Source: Hymenobacter rigui (GTDB lineage: Bacteria; Bacteroidota; Bacteroidia; Cytophagales; Hymenobacteraceae). Taken from it: a stretch of 64,000 bases of DNA. The translations under genes were made by a program, and so were the position numbers. The notes beneath the pieces are model-generated. The model ran no database searches. It was not told the origin of the DNA and was given only the letters and a program-made list of their open reading frames with translations. How positions within the stretch are numbered: position 1 is the stretch's first letter; each line of letters begins with the position of its first letter. The stretch is taken from positions 62,001-126,000 of the forward strand of contig NZ_RWIT01000010.1 of NCBI RefSeq assembly GCF_003944715.1. The letters are read 5' to 3'. This document shows, one piece after another, positions 1-8,269 of the stretch.

Positions 1-26
1 TCCTCTGCTGGCTAAATTCGTCTGGC

Positions 27-1334
27 TTATTGCCCTTCAGTCTGCAGCCACTCACCCAGCAGCCGCAGGGCCCGGGCTTGGCTGTGGCCTTCATCGGGCG
101 TGCCGAGGGTGGCGTTGTAGTAGGCGGCACGGCGGTACAGGTCCAGCGGCTTGTGCTGCTGGTGGCGTTGCAACCAGGTCCTCAGCTCCGGCAGCGTATC
201 GGCCCGCCCGATGAGGTTGTGGGCGACAAAACTGTAGTAATCATCGGCGACACCCTGGTTGCCGAAGCGCACGTACACGCTGGCCAGATTGAGCAGCACG
301 GCCTCCAGATGGGTACTGGTATCGGCGGCAATCAGGGCGTCGTGCTCCCCGAGGAACTCAAATACGTTCTGCTGCCGCGCATCCGAGAACCGCAACCCGG
401 GGTGGAGCTGCTGCAGAAACGTGAAGTCGCGCGGGTCGCCGGGGTGGGGGCGCAAGGTGAAAGTGAGGTCGGGAAATTCGGTGAACAGGTACTCGAGCGT
501 CGCGGCCAGGGCCGGCAGGTCGTCGAGGGTGTTGCAGGCCAGGGCCACCCGGCGCACCCGCGGCTCCTGGTTGCGGCGGGCCAGAAAACTATCAGCCTTG
601 GGCATACCAACCAGCTCCGTACGGCCGCGCACGGGGCCGCAGAGACGGTATTTGTCGAGGGCGTCTTGGCCTTCCAGCAAGCTCAAATCAAAACCCAGCG
701 GCGGGAAGCTGGTGCTCACGCTGGCGTGCTGCACGTAGGCCGTGGGGATGCCTTCGGCCTGACAGGCCAGCAGCAGGGCGCGGGCGTCGTCGTTGTGGTC
801 GTTGGCAAACACCACGGCCCGGGGCCGATAGTGGCGCAGGGCCCGCCGGTACACCTCGTAGTAGCCAATGGCGTTGAAGATCAAGTCGAAAAACCGCCAG
901 GCCCGCTCGCCTTCGGTGCGCCGCAACGCGCGGTACACGGCCGGCAGCTGCCCGTAGTACAGCAGCTTGCGCCGCAGAGAAAGGCGGTTTACCTGCCGGT
1001 TGTAGCGGCCAATCTGCTTGCTCTGGCCGGCCACCAGCACGGCATCGGGCCGGGCTTCGCGCAGGAAGTGCAGCGAGTCGTAGTTGTTCTGGCTCACCAC
1101 GTATAACCACACCTTGCCCCGCAGCTCCTCCGGGTTGCGCACCTTCCGGAACACGTTGCCCACCAGCCGCACCGCCGCGTAGCCGGCCACCTTCAGCAGC
1201 CGTTTCCAGGGGCTGCGGGGCGAAATGGGCTCCAGGGTGTGCGCCGGCAGGGAGGCAAACAGGTCGGTGAACCGCAGCTGCAGGATGTCGCGCAGGCGGC
1301 CGGCCGGAGTGGGCGGAACAGCAGATTCGGACAT
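27..1334 (-). CDS. Putative capsule/nonulosonate glycosyltransferase-like protein
   Basis: This is a 435-aa soluble protein. It has no signal peptide and an alternating alpha/beta pattern. Segments such as 'VFANDHNDD', 'IPTAYVQHAS' and 'TLRPHPGD' resemble the GT-B-like fold of CDP-glycerol glycerophosphotransferases and capsule sugar transferases. The ATG at 1334 was chosen because it lies 8 bp after the pseI stop; the open frame continues upstream to 1841 only as antisense of pseI. The tight linkage to pseI suggests that it transfers the activated nonulosonic acid (CMP-Pse) to an acceptor, but that is inferred from context. The family is uncertain, and it could instead be a polysaccharide export or modification protein. 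The stop TAA is at 27-29. Confidence 0.7.
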   Translation of the reverse strand: MSESAVPPTPAGRLRDILQLRFTDLFASLPAHTLEPISPRSPWKRLLKVAGYAAVRLVGNVFRKVRNPEELRGKVWLYVVSQNNYDSLHFLREARPDAVLVAGQSKQIGRYNRQVNRLSLRRKLLYYGQLPAVYRALRRTEGERAWRFFDLIFNAIGYYEVYRRALRHYRPRAVVFANDHNDDARALLLACQAEGIPTAYVQHASVSTSFPPLGFDLSLLEGQDALDKYRLCGPVRGRTELVGMPKADSFLARRNQEPRVRRVALACNTLDDLPALAATLEYLFTEFPDLTFTLRPHPGDPRDFTFLQQLHPGLRFSDARQQNVFEFLGEHDALIAADTSTHLEAVLLNLASVYVRFGNQGVADDYYSFVAHNLIGRADTLPELRTWLQRHQQHKPLDLYRRAAYYNATLGTPDEGHSQARALRLLGEWLQTEGQ

Positions 1335-1342
1335 GGCAGCGG

Positions 1343-2383
1343 CTACAGCGCGTCCCAGGTGAGGGGGGTGCCGGCCTTCAGGGGCTGGCGGGCGGGCTTG
1401 CCCAGCAGCTGGTCGTAGTAGCGGGGGGGCAGACCGTCGCCGGGGCGTACTACGCGCAGGTTGTCTTTGGTGAAGACCTCGCCGGGGGCAATGTCCTGGG
1501 CCACGTAGAGGCTGCGCTTGTAGAGGCGGCTTTTCTCTTCGGCCCGCTGCACGCCGTACTGCACCTGGCCCAGCGCCTGCCATGCCCGCTCGGTTTCGGT
1601 TACCAATTGGGCCACTTCCTCGGGCTCCAGGGAGAAGGCCGAGTCCACGCCACCGTCGGCGCGGCGCAGGGTCACGTGCTTTTCTACCACGCAGGCACCT
1701 AGGGCCACGGCGGCCACGGCCGCGCCTACGCCCATAGTGTGGTCGGAGAGACCCACCAGCGCGTCGGGGAATAGCTGCTGGAAGTGGGGCAAAGTGCGCA
1801 GGTTGGTATTCTGGGGCGTGGCGGGGTAGGTGCTGGTACACTTCAGCAGCACCAGCTCGCGGCAGCCGGCTTCGCGCAGCACCTGCACGGCTTCGGCCAC
1901 CTCAGCCAGCTGACTGGCCCCGGTGCTCATAATCACGGGCTTGCCGGTGGCGGCCACCCGGCGCAGCAGCGGCCAGTCGGTATTCTCGAAGGAGGCAATC
2001 TTGTAGGCGGGCACGTCGAGGGTTTCGAGGAAATCTACGGCGGTTTCATCGAAGGGCGAGCTGAAGGCCAGCATCCCGTGTTGCCGGGCCCGGTCGAACA
2101 ACGGCTTGTGCCACTCCCAGGGCGTGTGGGCCTCCTGGTACAGCTCGTGCAGCTCCCGGCCAAACCAGAGCGAGTTGGGGTCGTCGATGCGGTAGGCCCC
2201 GGGCAGGGTCATGGTATCGGCGGTGTAGGTCTGGAGCTTGATGGCGTGGGCCCCGGCGGCGGCCATGGCATCCACAATGGCGAGGCCCCGGTTGAGGTCC
2301 TGGTTATGGTTGCCGCTGAGCTCGGCAATAATGAGCGGGGGCTGGTCGGGGCCAACGAGGCGGGAACCGAAGGAGATGGTCAT
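1343..2383 (-). CDS. pseI: Pseudaminic acid synthase (NeuB family)
   Basis: The 346-aa protein is a NeuB/PseI-family synthase, which condenses a 6-deoxy-diacetamido hexose with phosphoenolpyruvate to a nine-carbon nonulosonic acid in the cytoplasm. The N-terminal TIM-barrel has 'PLIIAELSGNHNQ' (about residues 15-27), 'IKLQTYTADT', 'PFDETAVDFLE' and 'VEKHVTLRRADGGVD'. The last ~60 residues form a SAF/antifreeze-like domain ('RSLYVAQDIAPGEVFTKDN'). The 'AELSGNHNQ' and 'TPWEWH' signatures fit PseI better than sialic-acid or legionaminic synthases. It is followed 8 bp later by the putative transferase. The other pathway genes lie at 6619-11390 on the same strand. Its -7 box is only 4 bp from the ATG. 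Confidence 0.9.
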   Translation of the reverse strand: MTISFGSRLVGPDQPPLIIAELSGNHNQDLNRGLAIVDAMAAAGAHAIKLQTYTADTMTLPGAYRIDDPNSLWFGRELHELYQEAHTPWEWHKPLFDRARQHGMLAFSSPFDETAVDFLETLDVPAYKIASFENTDWPLLRRVAATGKPVIMSTGASQLAEVAEAVQVLREAGCRELVLLKCTSTYPATPQNTNLRTLPHFQQLFPDALVGLSDHTMGVGAAVAAVALGACVVEKHVTLRRADGGVDSAFSLEPEEVAQLVTETERAWQALGQVQYGVQRAEEKSRLYKRSLYVAQDIAPGEVFTKDNLRVVRPGDGLPPRYYDQLLGKPARQPLKAGTPLTWDAL

Positions 2384-2387
2384 GCCG

Positions 2388-2395
2388 CAAAAATA
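2388..2395 (-). promoter_or_regulatory. -7 promoter box upstream of pseI
   Basis: On the minus strand this reads TATTTTTG, a match to the Bacteroidota -7 consensus TAnnTTTG. It ends 4 bp before the pseI ATG, so the transcript would have almost no leader. No clear -33 TTG is visible. Confidence 0.4.
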
Positions 2396-2410
2396 CGAAG
2401 CCGGCCGCAG

Positions 2411-3106
2411 CTACAGGTACAAATCGGGGTCGGTGGGCGAGAGGGCCGCGGGTTCTGGCGGTGCTTGTCCGAGCTGCGTGACATTCTGCACCAACACCAG
2501 CTGCTGCTCAAACTGCATTATCCGATGAATCACCCGGGCTGTTATCAGGGCCGCAAAGCCATCAAACGCCAGGGAAAGCGCCTGAAACTGCATGGCCGTC
2601 CGCAGGCTTTCCAGCGTCATGCCGTTGCCGATGGCCGAAACCACAATGCCTAGAACGGAGCGTGTCAGGAACGACGCCCACCATACCCGCAACAATGTAT
2701 GCGACCGGATGTGGCCAAAAGCCTCGCGCTGCGTAAGCTGCCAGATTTCGCGCACCAGCTGGTAAGGCCGGTACAGGCTGGTAACCGGCAAAATCCAGGC
2801 ATACACCACGCTGGCGTCGGAAAACGAAGTATCTACCCCAATGGCTCCAAGGTTGTAGTAAGCCCGTCGGGCCCAGCGAATAAAACTGACGGCGCTGGCC
2901 AGCAACAGCCCCAGATTAACCACAAGAGCCAGCTGATTGATCAGACCGAATGCCTGCAGCCGCGGCGTATTCATGCCATCCGGACTGAAGGAAGCAAGCT
3001 GGGCGGCAAAGGCAATGTTGAACACCGCATAGGCCAGGGAGAAAATAGTAACCGCCAGAAAAATGGCATAGGCCGTCTGGCCCCGGCGCTCATTATCACG
3101 CAACAT
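2411..3106 (-). CDS. DUF4328 domain membrane protein
   Basis: The 231-aa protein has about five or six hydrophobic segments (for example residues 12-35, 52-75, 100-115, 140-160 and 175-195). It carries the DUF4328 hallmark in the middle: 'FIRWARRAYYNLGAIG' followed by 'WILPVTSLYRPYQLVREIW'. The family consists of small inner-membrane proteins of unknown function. The start ATG at 3106 is followed by a short basic segment and then the first membrane helix. It lies between pseI and the TonB-dependent receptor with 108 bp to the latter's stop, so it may have its own promoter. There is no obvious link to pseudaminic acid synthesis. No function is assigned. Confidence 0.75.
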   Translation of the reverse strand: MLRDNERRGQTAYAIFLAVTIFSLAYAVFNIAFAAQLASFSPDGMNTPRLQAFGLINQLALVVNLGLLLASAVSFIRWARRAYYNLGAIGVDTSFSDASVVYAWILPVTSLYRPYQLVREIWQLTQREAFGHIRSHTLLRVWWASFLTRSVLGIVVSAIGNGMTLESLRTAMQFQALSLAFDGFAALITARVIHRIMQFEQQLVLVQNVTQLGQAPPEPAALSPTDPDLYL

Positions 3107-3214
3107 CCGATAGAATAGATTGACGAAAAACCGGAGCTATAGTAGCTGCCAGCATGATACCAGCCAAAGCTACCGGAAATCTGCCGGGTTTCGGCTATCG
3201 GCTTCCGCGCCCTG

Positions 3215-5698
3215 CTAAAACTCGAGAATGAACCCGATGGTGGGCGTTACGCTCGTGTTGTCGTTGGCCAGCAGTATTGGAATGCCGTTGGAGCCATCGG
3301 GGCGGATGGGCTGGCCGTCGGTGGTGGCAAAACCGGAGTTGTCGGGCAGGCGCTCGAAGGTGTAGTCGGGCACGCCGGGGTTTTTCAGCACGAAGGCGTT
3401 CTGCACGTCCAGGAACAGGTCCAGAGTGAAGCGTTTCCAGTTCAGGCGCTTATCCAGCCGGTAGTCGAACTGCTGGAAGCTACCCAGGCGCTGGGTGTTA
3501 AGCTGGTCGTAGTCGAGCACGCCTCGGCCCGTGGCCAGGTAGCTGGCTTGGGAGGCAGGCAGGTTGTAGGGCGTGTAGGGCGAGCCGCCGGCAGCCCGGT
3601 ACTTAAAGCCCATTTCCCAGCCTCGGCTAAACTTGCGGCCCAGCAGTGCCGAAGCCAGAAACCGCGAATCCCAGGCCGAGGGCACGTACGCCCCGGTGCG
3701 TCCCGTAAACTCGGAGCGGAAACCCGTCAGCGACACCACGGCAAACACTTTGCGGGTCAGCTTCTGCTGGAAGAAGAACTCCAGTCCGAAGGTGCGCCCC
3801 CGGCCCGTGCTGGTTACGGCCTCGTTGCCCAGGGCCGCAAAATCACCGCCCAGGTTGGCCAGGCTCAGCCCGTCGCGCACCGATACGGGGTAGTAGCGGT
3901 AGCGCTTGTAAAAGCCTTCCAGCGTGAAGCGGGTGGCCGGGGCCGGCAGCCACTCCAGGCCCGCCACGTAGTGGTCGGAGCGGATGTAGCGGTTACTTTG
4001 ATTGACCAGGCGGCCGGCCTCGTCGCGGAAACCCAGTACCGTGCTGGGCGGAATCTTGTAGTACCGGCCCACCGAGGCGTTCAGGTTCAGGGTAGGCAGC
4101 AGGGCGTAAGAGAGGGAGGCCCGCGGCGACAGGGTGCGGAGCAGGTTGCGGCCGTCGTCGGTGAGGGTGTTGCCATCGGTGCGCAGGCCCGCCGACAGCG
4201 TCAGCCGGTTCGATTCCAGAAAGGAACGGGTTACCTGCACGAAGCCCCCGAAGCGGGCGAAATCCACGGCCGTCTGGAAGCGCACATCCACGCTTGGCTG
4301 CACCTCGTTGCCGGCGGCGTCCAGCACCGGCCGGCGCAGGCGGTTGAAGAAGCGGTTATCGTACTGCACGTACTGGCCCACGGCCCCGTAGCTGTACGCC
4401 CAGCGGCCCACGGTGCCGTTCATATCGGCCCGGAGCTTGTTTTCGGTTTCACCGGAGCGGGTGAGCAGGATGCGCCGGCTCTCGTCGCCCTCCACGCCGT
4501 CCTGAAACAGGTCGAGCTTGTTGTGCAGCTGGGTGCGGCTCAGGGCCACGTTCCAGTAGCCGTGCGGTACCAGGTGGCGCAGGTTCAGGCCCACGGTGTA
4601 GTTCCACTGCTCAATTTTGGGATTCTGGCGCAGCACCAGCTCTTTCTCGGGGGTGGAGTTGCGGGGTACGCCCACTTCAAAGTTGTCGATGGCGCCCAGA
4701 CCCAGCGAGGTCAGCGTGGTTTTGGCCCCCAGCTTGGTGGTAGTTTTGAACTGAAAGTCCCAGTATGCCGGCCGGATGGGCAGGTCGATGGCCTTGAACA
4801 GTAGCTGCAGGTAGGAGCGGCGGGCAGAGGCCAGGAACGTGGTGCGGGCCACGCGGCCGGAATCGGGCCGGCCGAGCGGACCTTCCAGCGTGGCCGCTAC
4901 CTCGGTGGCCGAAGTACGCAGGTTGCCCTGCAGCCGCTCGGGGTTGCCGTCGCGCTGCCGGAATTGCAGCACCGAGCTCAGGGTGTTGTCGTAGCGGGCA
5001 TTGAAGGCGGAGGTGCTCAGCGTGACATCCTCAATAAAGCTCACGTTGAGGATGCCCGTGGGCCCGCCCGCCGAGCCCTGCGTCTGGAAGTGGTTGATAA
5101 CGGGTACCTCAATGCCGTCGAGGTAGTACACGTTTTCATTGGGAGCCCCGCCCCGAATGATGATGTCGTTGCGGAAGCCGGAGGTGCCGCCGGTGCCGCC
5201 CCCGCCCACGCCGGGCAGCGTTTGCACCACTTTTGATATATCGAAGTTGCCGCCGGGGTTGCTCTTGATTTCCTCGGTATTGATGCGCTGCACGCTCAGC
5301 GGCGTTTCGGCGGTGGCCACGCGGGTGGCGCGATTCGCTACCACCTGCACCTCACCCAGCTGCTGTGCCCCGGCGCTTAGCTCCAGGTTGATGATGTTGG
5401 CGTTGCCGCTGTTCACCAGCACGTTGGCCCGCAGCAGCGGGTCGTAGCCCAGAAAGCTGGCCCGCAGGTTGTAGCTGCCTACCGGAATACCCGTCAGGCG
5501 GTAGCGGCCTTCCTCGTTGGTGGTAGCGCCCAGGGCCGTGCCCTCTAGCACCACCGTCACGCCCGGCAGCAGCTCCTGCGTGGCCCGGTCACGCACCAGC
5601 CCGGTGATGGTACCCGTATTCTGGGCCGAGAGTAACCGGGGCAGCAGCAACAGCAGCAGCCACACGCCCAAGCGAAAGTAGAGAGGTTTCATGCGCAC
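3215..5698 (-). CDS. TonB-dependent receptor with carboxypeptidase-like N-terminal domain
   Basis: This 827-aa outer-membrane transporter has a signal peptide (residues 1-25, leucine-rich, cleaved near 'LLSAQ'). A carboxypeptidase-regulatory-like beta-sandwich follows at about 29-115 ('GTITGLVRDRATQELLPGV', 'YNLRASFLGYDP'). Next is a plug domain at about 125-240 ('VVQTLPGVGG', 'NDIIIRGGAPNENVYYLDG'), then a 22-strand barrel ending in a C-terminal aromatic residue ('TIGFILEF'). It imports an unknown ligand using TonB energy. No SusD partner is adjacent, which argues against a standard polysaccharide utilisation pair. It is divergent from a MarR-type regulator across a 151-bp gap holding a 15-bp palindrome, so regulation by that protein is plausible. 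Confidence 0.93.
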   Translation of the reverse strand: MRMKPLYFRLGVWLLLLLLPRLLSAQNTGTITGLVRDRATQELLPGVTVVLEGTALGATTNEEGRYRLTGIPVGSYNLRASFLGYDPLLRANVLVNSGNANIINLELSAGAQQLGEVQVVANRATRVATAETPLSVQRINTEEIKSNPGGNFDISKVVQTLPGVGGGGTGGTSGFRNDIIIRGGAPNENVYYLDGIEVPVINHFQTQGSAGGPTGILNVSFIEDVTLSTSAFNARYDNTLSSVLQFRQRDGNPERLQGNLRTSATEVAATLEGPLGRPDSGRVARTTFLASARRSYLQLLFKAIDLPIRPAYWDFQFKTTTKLGAKTTLTSLGLGAIDNFEVGVPRNSTPEKELVLRQNPKIEQWNYTVGLNLRHLVPHGYWNVALSRTQLHNKLDLFQDGVEGDESRRILLTRSGETENKLRADMNGTVGRWAYSYGAVGQYVQYDNRFFNRLRRPVLDAAGNEVQPSVDVRFQTAVDFARFGGFVQVTRSFLESNRLTLSAGLRTDGNTLTDDGRNLLRTLSPRASLSYALLPTLNLNASVGRYYKIPPSTVLGFRDEAGRLVNQSNRYIRSDHYVAGLEWLPAPATRFTLEGFYKRYRYYPVSVRDGLSLANLGGDFAALGNEAVTSTGRGRTFGLEFFFQQKLTRKVFAVVSLTGFRSEFTGRTGAYVPSAWDSRFLASALLGRKFSRGWEMGFKYRAAGGSPYTPYNLPASQASYLATGRGVLDYDQLNTQRLGSFQQFDYRLDKRLNWKRFTLDLFLDVQNAFVLKNPGVPDYTFERLPDNSGFATTDGQPIRPDGSNGIPILLANDNTSVTPTIGFILEF

Positions 5699-5713
5699 GT
5701 AGATTCAGGTGAA

Positions 5714-5721
5714 CAAACCTA
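5714..5721 (-). promoter_or_regulatory. -7 promoter box of the TonB-dependent receptor
   Basis: The minus strand reads TAGGTTTG, an exact TAnnTTTG match, 15 bp before the receptor ATG. The -33 region is poor, which may mean the promoter needs an activator or is weak. Confidence 0.5.
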
Positions 5722-5740
5722 CTAACTATGATGCGAATAC

Positions 5741-5755
5741 TATGTTTTAAACATA
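5741..5755. promoter_or_regulatory. Candidate operator: 7+1+7 perfect palindrome
   Basis: TATGTTT-T-AAACATA is a perfect inverted repeat with a one-base centre. It lies 20 bp upstream of the receptor -7 box and 65 bp upstream of the opposing MarR-type gene's -7 box. It overlaps where the receptor's -33 element should be. Size and placement fit a winged-helix dimer site, presumably for the adjacent regulator. Confidence 0.45.
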
Positions 5756-5800
5756 AATAGGGTTTTTAAACTTTGTTATCATACTACATTGCCTGCGCTT

Positions 5801-5827
5801 TTGAAGCTGCGACGAGTGGTAATTTTG
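5801..5827 (+). promoter_or_regulatory. Promoter of the MarR-type regulator
   Basis: TTG at 5801-5803 and TAATTTTG (TAnnTTTG) at 5820-5827 are separated by 16 bp, close to the Bacteroidota -33/-7 arrangement. Transcription would start near 5833, leaving a leader of about 17 nt before the ATG at 5850. Confidence 0.55.
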
Positions 5828-5849
5828 TGTTCAGGATTTTTTGCCCGGT

Positions 5850-6554
5850 ATGAAATACGCGCTGCTTACTCAGGTACTCACGCTTCTGGAAGAGTTCGAG
5901 GCCACGATTCCGGCGAAGCCTGAGGCGGATGGGCCTTCCATGGAGGCATTTGCGGCCTGGCTGCAGGTGCGCGTGCTGCCCGCCCCGGCGGAACCGGTGG
6001 GGCGGGCCGGGCAGCCCCAGGAAACGGAAGTAGTTATCGGGCAGCTGGTAACCTACCTGTACCGCTACCTGCGCGGGTACTCCCGCCTGGCCCTGGCCGA
6101 CTCGCCCCTGCTCACCATCGATGATTTCACGTACCTGGCTACTACGTTCGGGCACCAGCCCCTGAGCAAAACTGAGCTAATCCGGCGGCACATTCACGAA
6201 ATCCCCACCGGCAACGAAATCATTAAGCGGCTGCTGGCCCGGGAATTTCTGGCGGAACAGCCCAGCACCACCGACCGGCGACGCAAGCTGCTCACCGTCA
6301 CGCCCGGCGGGCAGCAGGCGCTGTTTGCCAGCATGGGGCCGATGCGGCAGCTGGCCCATCTGGCCGCCGGCACCCTCACCGCCCAGGAGCGAAGCCAGCT
6401 GGTATATCTGCTGCAAAAGCTCGATGCCTTTCACCACCCCATCTTCGCCGGCCCCCGCCCCGATACGTTCCCCGACCTGATAAGCCGGCACCTCCCACCA
6501 GGTGCCCCCGATGACCTGACGCCTCAAGCCGATACCACTTCTGATTCGGTTTAG
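5850..6554 (+). CDS. MarR-family winged-helix transcriptional regulator
   Basis: The protein is 234 aa, longer than the usual 140-170 aa of the family. The winged-helix DNA-binding region spans about residues 85-160 ('DDFTYLATTFGHQPLSKTEL' is the approach to the recognition helix; 'STTDRRRKLLTVTPGGQQAL' is the wing typical of MarR). The remainder is helical and probably forms the dimer interface. The ATG at 5850 is preferred over the in-frame TTG at 5841 because the promoter box ends at 5827. It is divergent from the TonB-dependent receptor and probably controls it and itself through the palindrome at 5741-5755; that is inference. It breaks the pse gene order. Confidence 0.8.
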   Translation: MKYALLTQVLTLLEEFEATIPAKPEADGPSMEAFAAWLQVRVLPAPAEPVGRAGQPQETEVVIGQLVTYLYRYLRGYSRLALADSPLLTIDDFTYLATTFGHQPLSKTELIRRHIHEIPTGNEIIKRLLAREFLAEQPSTTDRRRKLLTVTPGGQQALFASMGPMRQLAHLAAGTLTAQERSQLVYLLQKLDAFHHPIFAGPRPDTFPDLISRHLPPGAPDDLTPQADTTSDSV

Positions 6555-6618
6555 GATGGTATTGCAGGCGTGAACATCGGCGCGTCAGCAACCGAGAAAA
6601 CCGGAGTGGTATCTAAAT

Positions 6619-8097
6619 TCAAGCCTCGGAGTTGGCCAGCCATTCAAAAGTTAGATTGGCGTTATCGGGCGCGGACTGTAGCCTGTAGCCGGCTCGCTCG
6701 AAGGCCCGTACCGAGGCCGCATTGGCAGGCTGCACGTGCCCCAGCACCCGGTGCACCCGCGGGAAATGCTCCAGCACCCGGCGCGTACCGGCCAATAGCA
6801 GCAGCGGGGCCAGCCCGCGCCCCCGGAAGCCCGCGTCGAGCAGGTAGCTGAGAGTGGCTTCTTCCCCGCTGACGGCAAACCGGATGAGGCCGGCCGGGCG
6901 GCCGGTGGCGGCATCCTGGGCCAGCAGCAGCAGGGCGTTGGGGTCCTGGAGGCGGGCGGCCAGCCACTGCTCGTGGTCGGGGCGGGCTACGGGGTTGGGG
7001 TTGAAGGAGAACTGCCGTACGGTGGGCTCATTGGTCCAGGCCAGGAGCTGATCGGAATCGGTGGGCTGCACGGGGCGCAGGTAGAAGGGTGGCTGGGGCA
7101 GCAGTAGGGCCCGCAGCTCCTGCCGCAGCCGCAGCGGGGCCAGCCCATCGAACACTTGGTGTTGCGCCTGCTGCATAGCCGAGGCCAGGCGGGCGGCTTC
7201 GGGCGAGGTAAGGATGTTGGCCGCTGACGCGTAGGGCCGGGCCAGCCCCGCGCCGCGCAGGTAGTGGTCGATGTCGTGCTGGTTGTCGGCGGTGGGCAGC
7301 AGCAGCAGCAGGCCACCTCCCGCGGCGCAGTACTCGTAGCTGACGGTGCTGGCCGAGCATACGGCCGCGCCGCACTGGCGCATGAGGGCGGCCAGCTCGG
7401 GGGCCGGCAGGTTGCGGTGCAGCGTGAGGCGGGGTTGCTCCAGGGCCCAGGTCTGCAGACTTTCCCAGCCCACGTAGGCGCTGCCCACCACCACGTGCAC
7501 GCGCCGCACGGCCGGCAAAGCCAGCAGCTCGGCGGCCACGCGCTGGGTCTGGTGGGTAGGGTCGGCCCCGCCCAGGCACACCAGCACGGTGGTAGGGTCG
7601 GGTGGGGCGGTGGCGGGGGCAGCAGTGCGGAAGGCAGCGCGCAGCGGCGCAGTGGCCGGGCCGCTGAGCAGGCGCGCGCCGGGCTGGCGCATCTCATATT
7701 GCCGCAGGGTGAGGCCCCCGGCGGGGTTCAGCACCAGGTCGGCGGCCAGGGGGTAGGCGTGGAGGTCGTCGAGGTACACTAGGCGGGCCAGCTTGCCGCG
7801 CACGGTGTTCTGGTAGTCGTAGCGAAAGTCGTAACCATCGAGCACCAGCACGTCGGTGGGGCGCAGCAGGTGGCGCACCAAGTAGGCGGCTTCCTCGGCT
7901 AGCGGCTGGGCGGGCAGGGCCTGCACCGTGAGGCCGGCCGCCACCAGTTGCTTCGCCAGGGCCGCATCCGGCTCCCGAATCAGAAACAGCTGCTCCGGAA
8001 AGTCGAGCCGCAGGATTTCGGCCAGCGCCAGTAGCCGCATCACGTGGCCCAGCCCGATGCGGGAGTTGCCATCAGCCCGAAAAAGCAAGCGCGCCAT
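6619..8097 (-). CDS. pseG: Bifunctional PseG-PseH fusion: UDP-sugar hydrolase plus GNAT N-acetyltransferase
   Basis: The 492-aa protein has two parts. Residues 1-335 match PseG, which removes UDP from UDP-2,4-diacetamido-2,4,6-trideoxy-altropyranose: 'FRADGNSRIGLGHVMR' carries the catalytic His at position 18, and later segments include 'LVCLGGADPT' and 'CSASTVSYEYCAAGG'. Residues 345-488 are a GNAT acetyltransferase ('FYLRPVQPTDSDQLLAWTN', 'FRGRGLAPLLLLAG', 'NAASVRAFERAGY') equivalent to PseH, which acetylates the 4-amino group. Separate PseG and PseH are the more usual form. With pseB, pseC, pseF and pseI this completes the pathway. It is transcribed with pseF, 172 bp upstream, across a palindromic repeat. 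Confidence 0.9.
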   Translation of the reverse strand: MARLLFRADGNSRIGLGHVMRLLALAEILRLDFPEQLFLIREPDAALAKQLVAAGLTVQALPAQPLAEEAAYLVRHLLRPTDVLVLDGYDFRYDYQNTVRGKLARLVYLDDLHAYPLAADLVLNPAGGLTLRQYEMRQPGARLLSGPATAPLRAAFRTAAPATAPPDPTTVLVCLGGADPTHQTQRVAAELLALPAVRRVHVVVGSAYVGWESLQTWALEQPRLTLHRNLPAPELAALMRQCGAAVCSASTVSYEYCAAGGGLLLLLPTADNQHDIDHYLRGAGLARPYASAANILTSPEAARLASAMQQAQHQVFDGLAPLRLRQELRALLLPQPPFYLRPVQPTDSDQLLAWTNEPTVRQFSFNPNPVARPDHEQWLAARLQDPNALLLLAQDAATGRPAGLIRFAVSGEEATLSYLLDAGFRGRGLAPLLLLAGTRRVLEHFPRVHRVLGHVQPANAASVRAFERAGYRLQSAPDNANLTFEWLANSEA

Positions 8098-8154
8098 GAA
8101 GGGGGGAGTTATGAGTTAGGAATGATGAATTGGGCTGTTTGGTAACTGCAGAAC

Positions 8155-8242
8155 GTCATGCTGAGCATGTCGAAGCATCTCTACCGCTCCGCACGAACTA
8201 TTCAACGAAGCGGTAGAGATGCTTCGACAAGCTCAGCATGAC
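8155..8242. repeat. Palindromic intergenic repeat, family A
   Basis: The arms GTCATGCTGAGCATGTCGAA... and its complement ...TTCGACAAGCTCAGCATGAC enclose the 'AGCATCTCTACCGCT' core. Arm length is about 35 nt with a 20-nt centre. It lies between pseF and the pseG/H gene. Other family A copies are at 11501, 16671, 36791, 51258 and 63509. Confidence 0.9.
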
Positions 8243-8269
8243 TGTTTACTCATCAGAGGCTTCAGGTTG

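Noticed and set aside
30..1106. Long plus-strand open frame opposite the putative transferase
   Set aside because: Its composition and lack of domains mark it as an antisense shadow of a GC-rich gene. The minus strand has a coherent protein and operon linkage.
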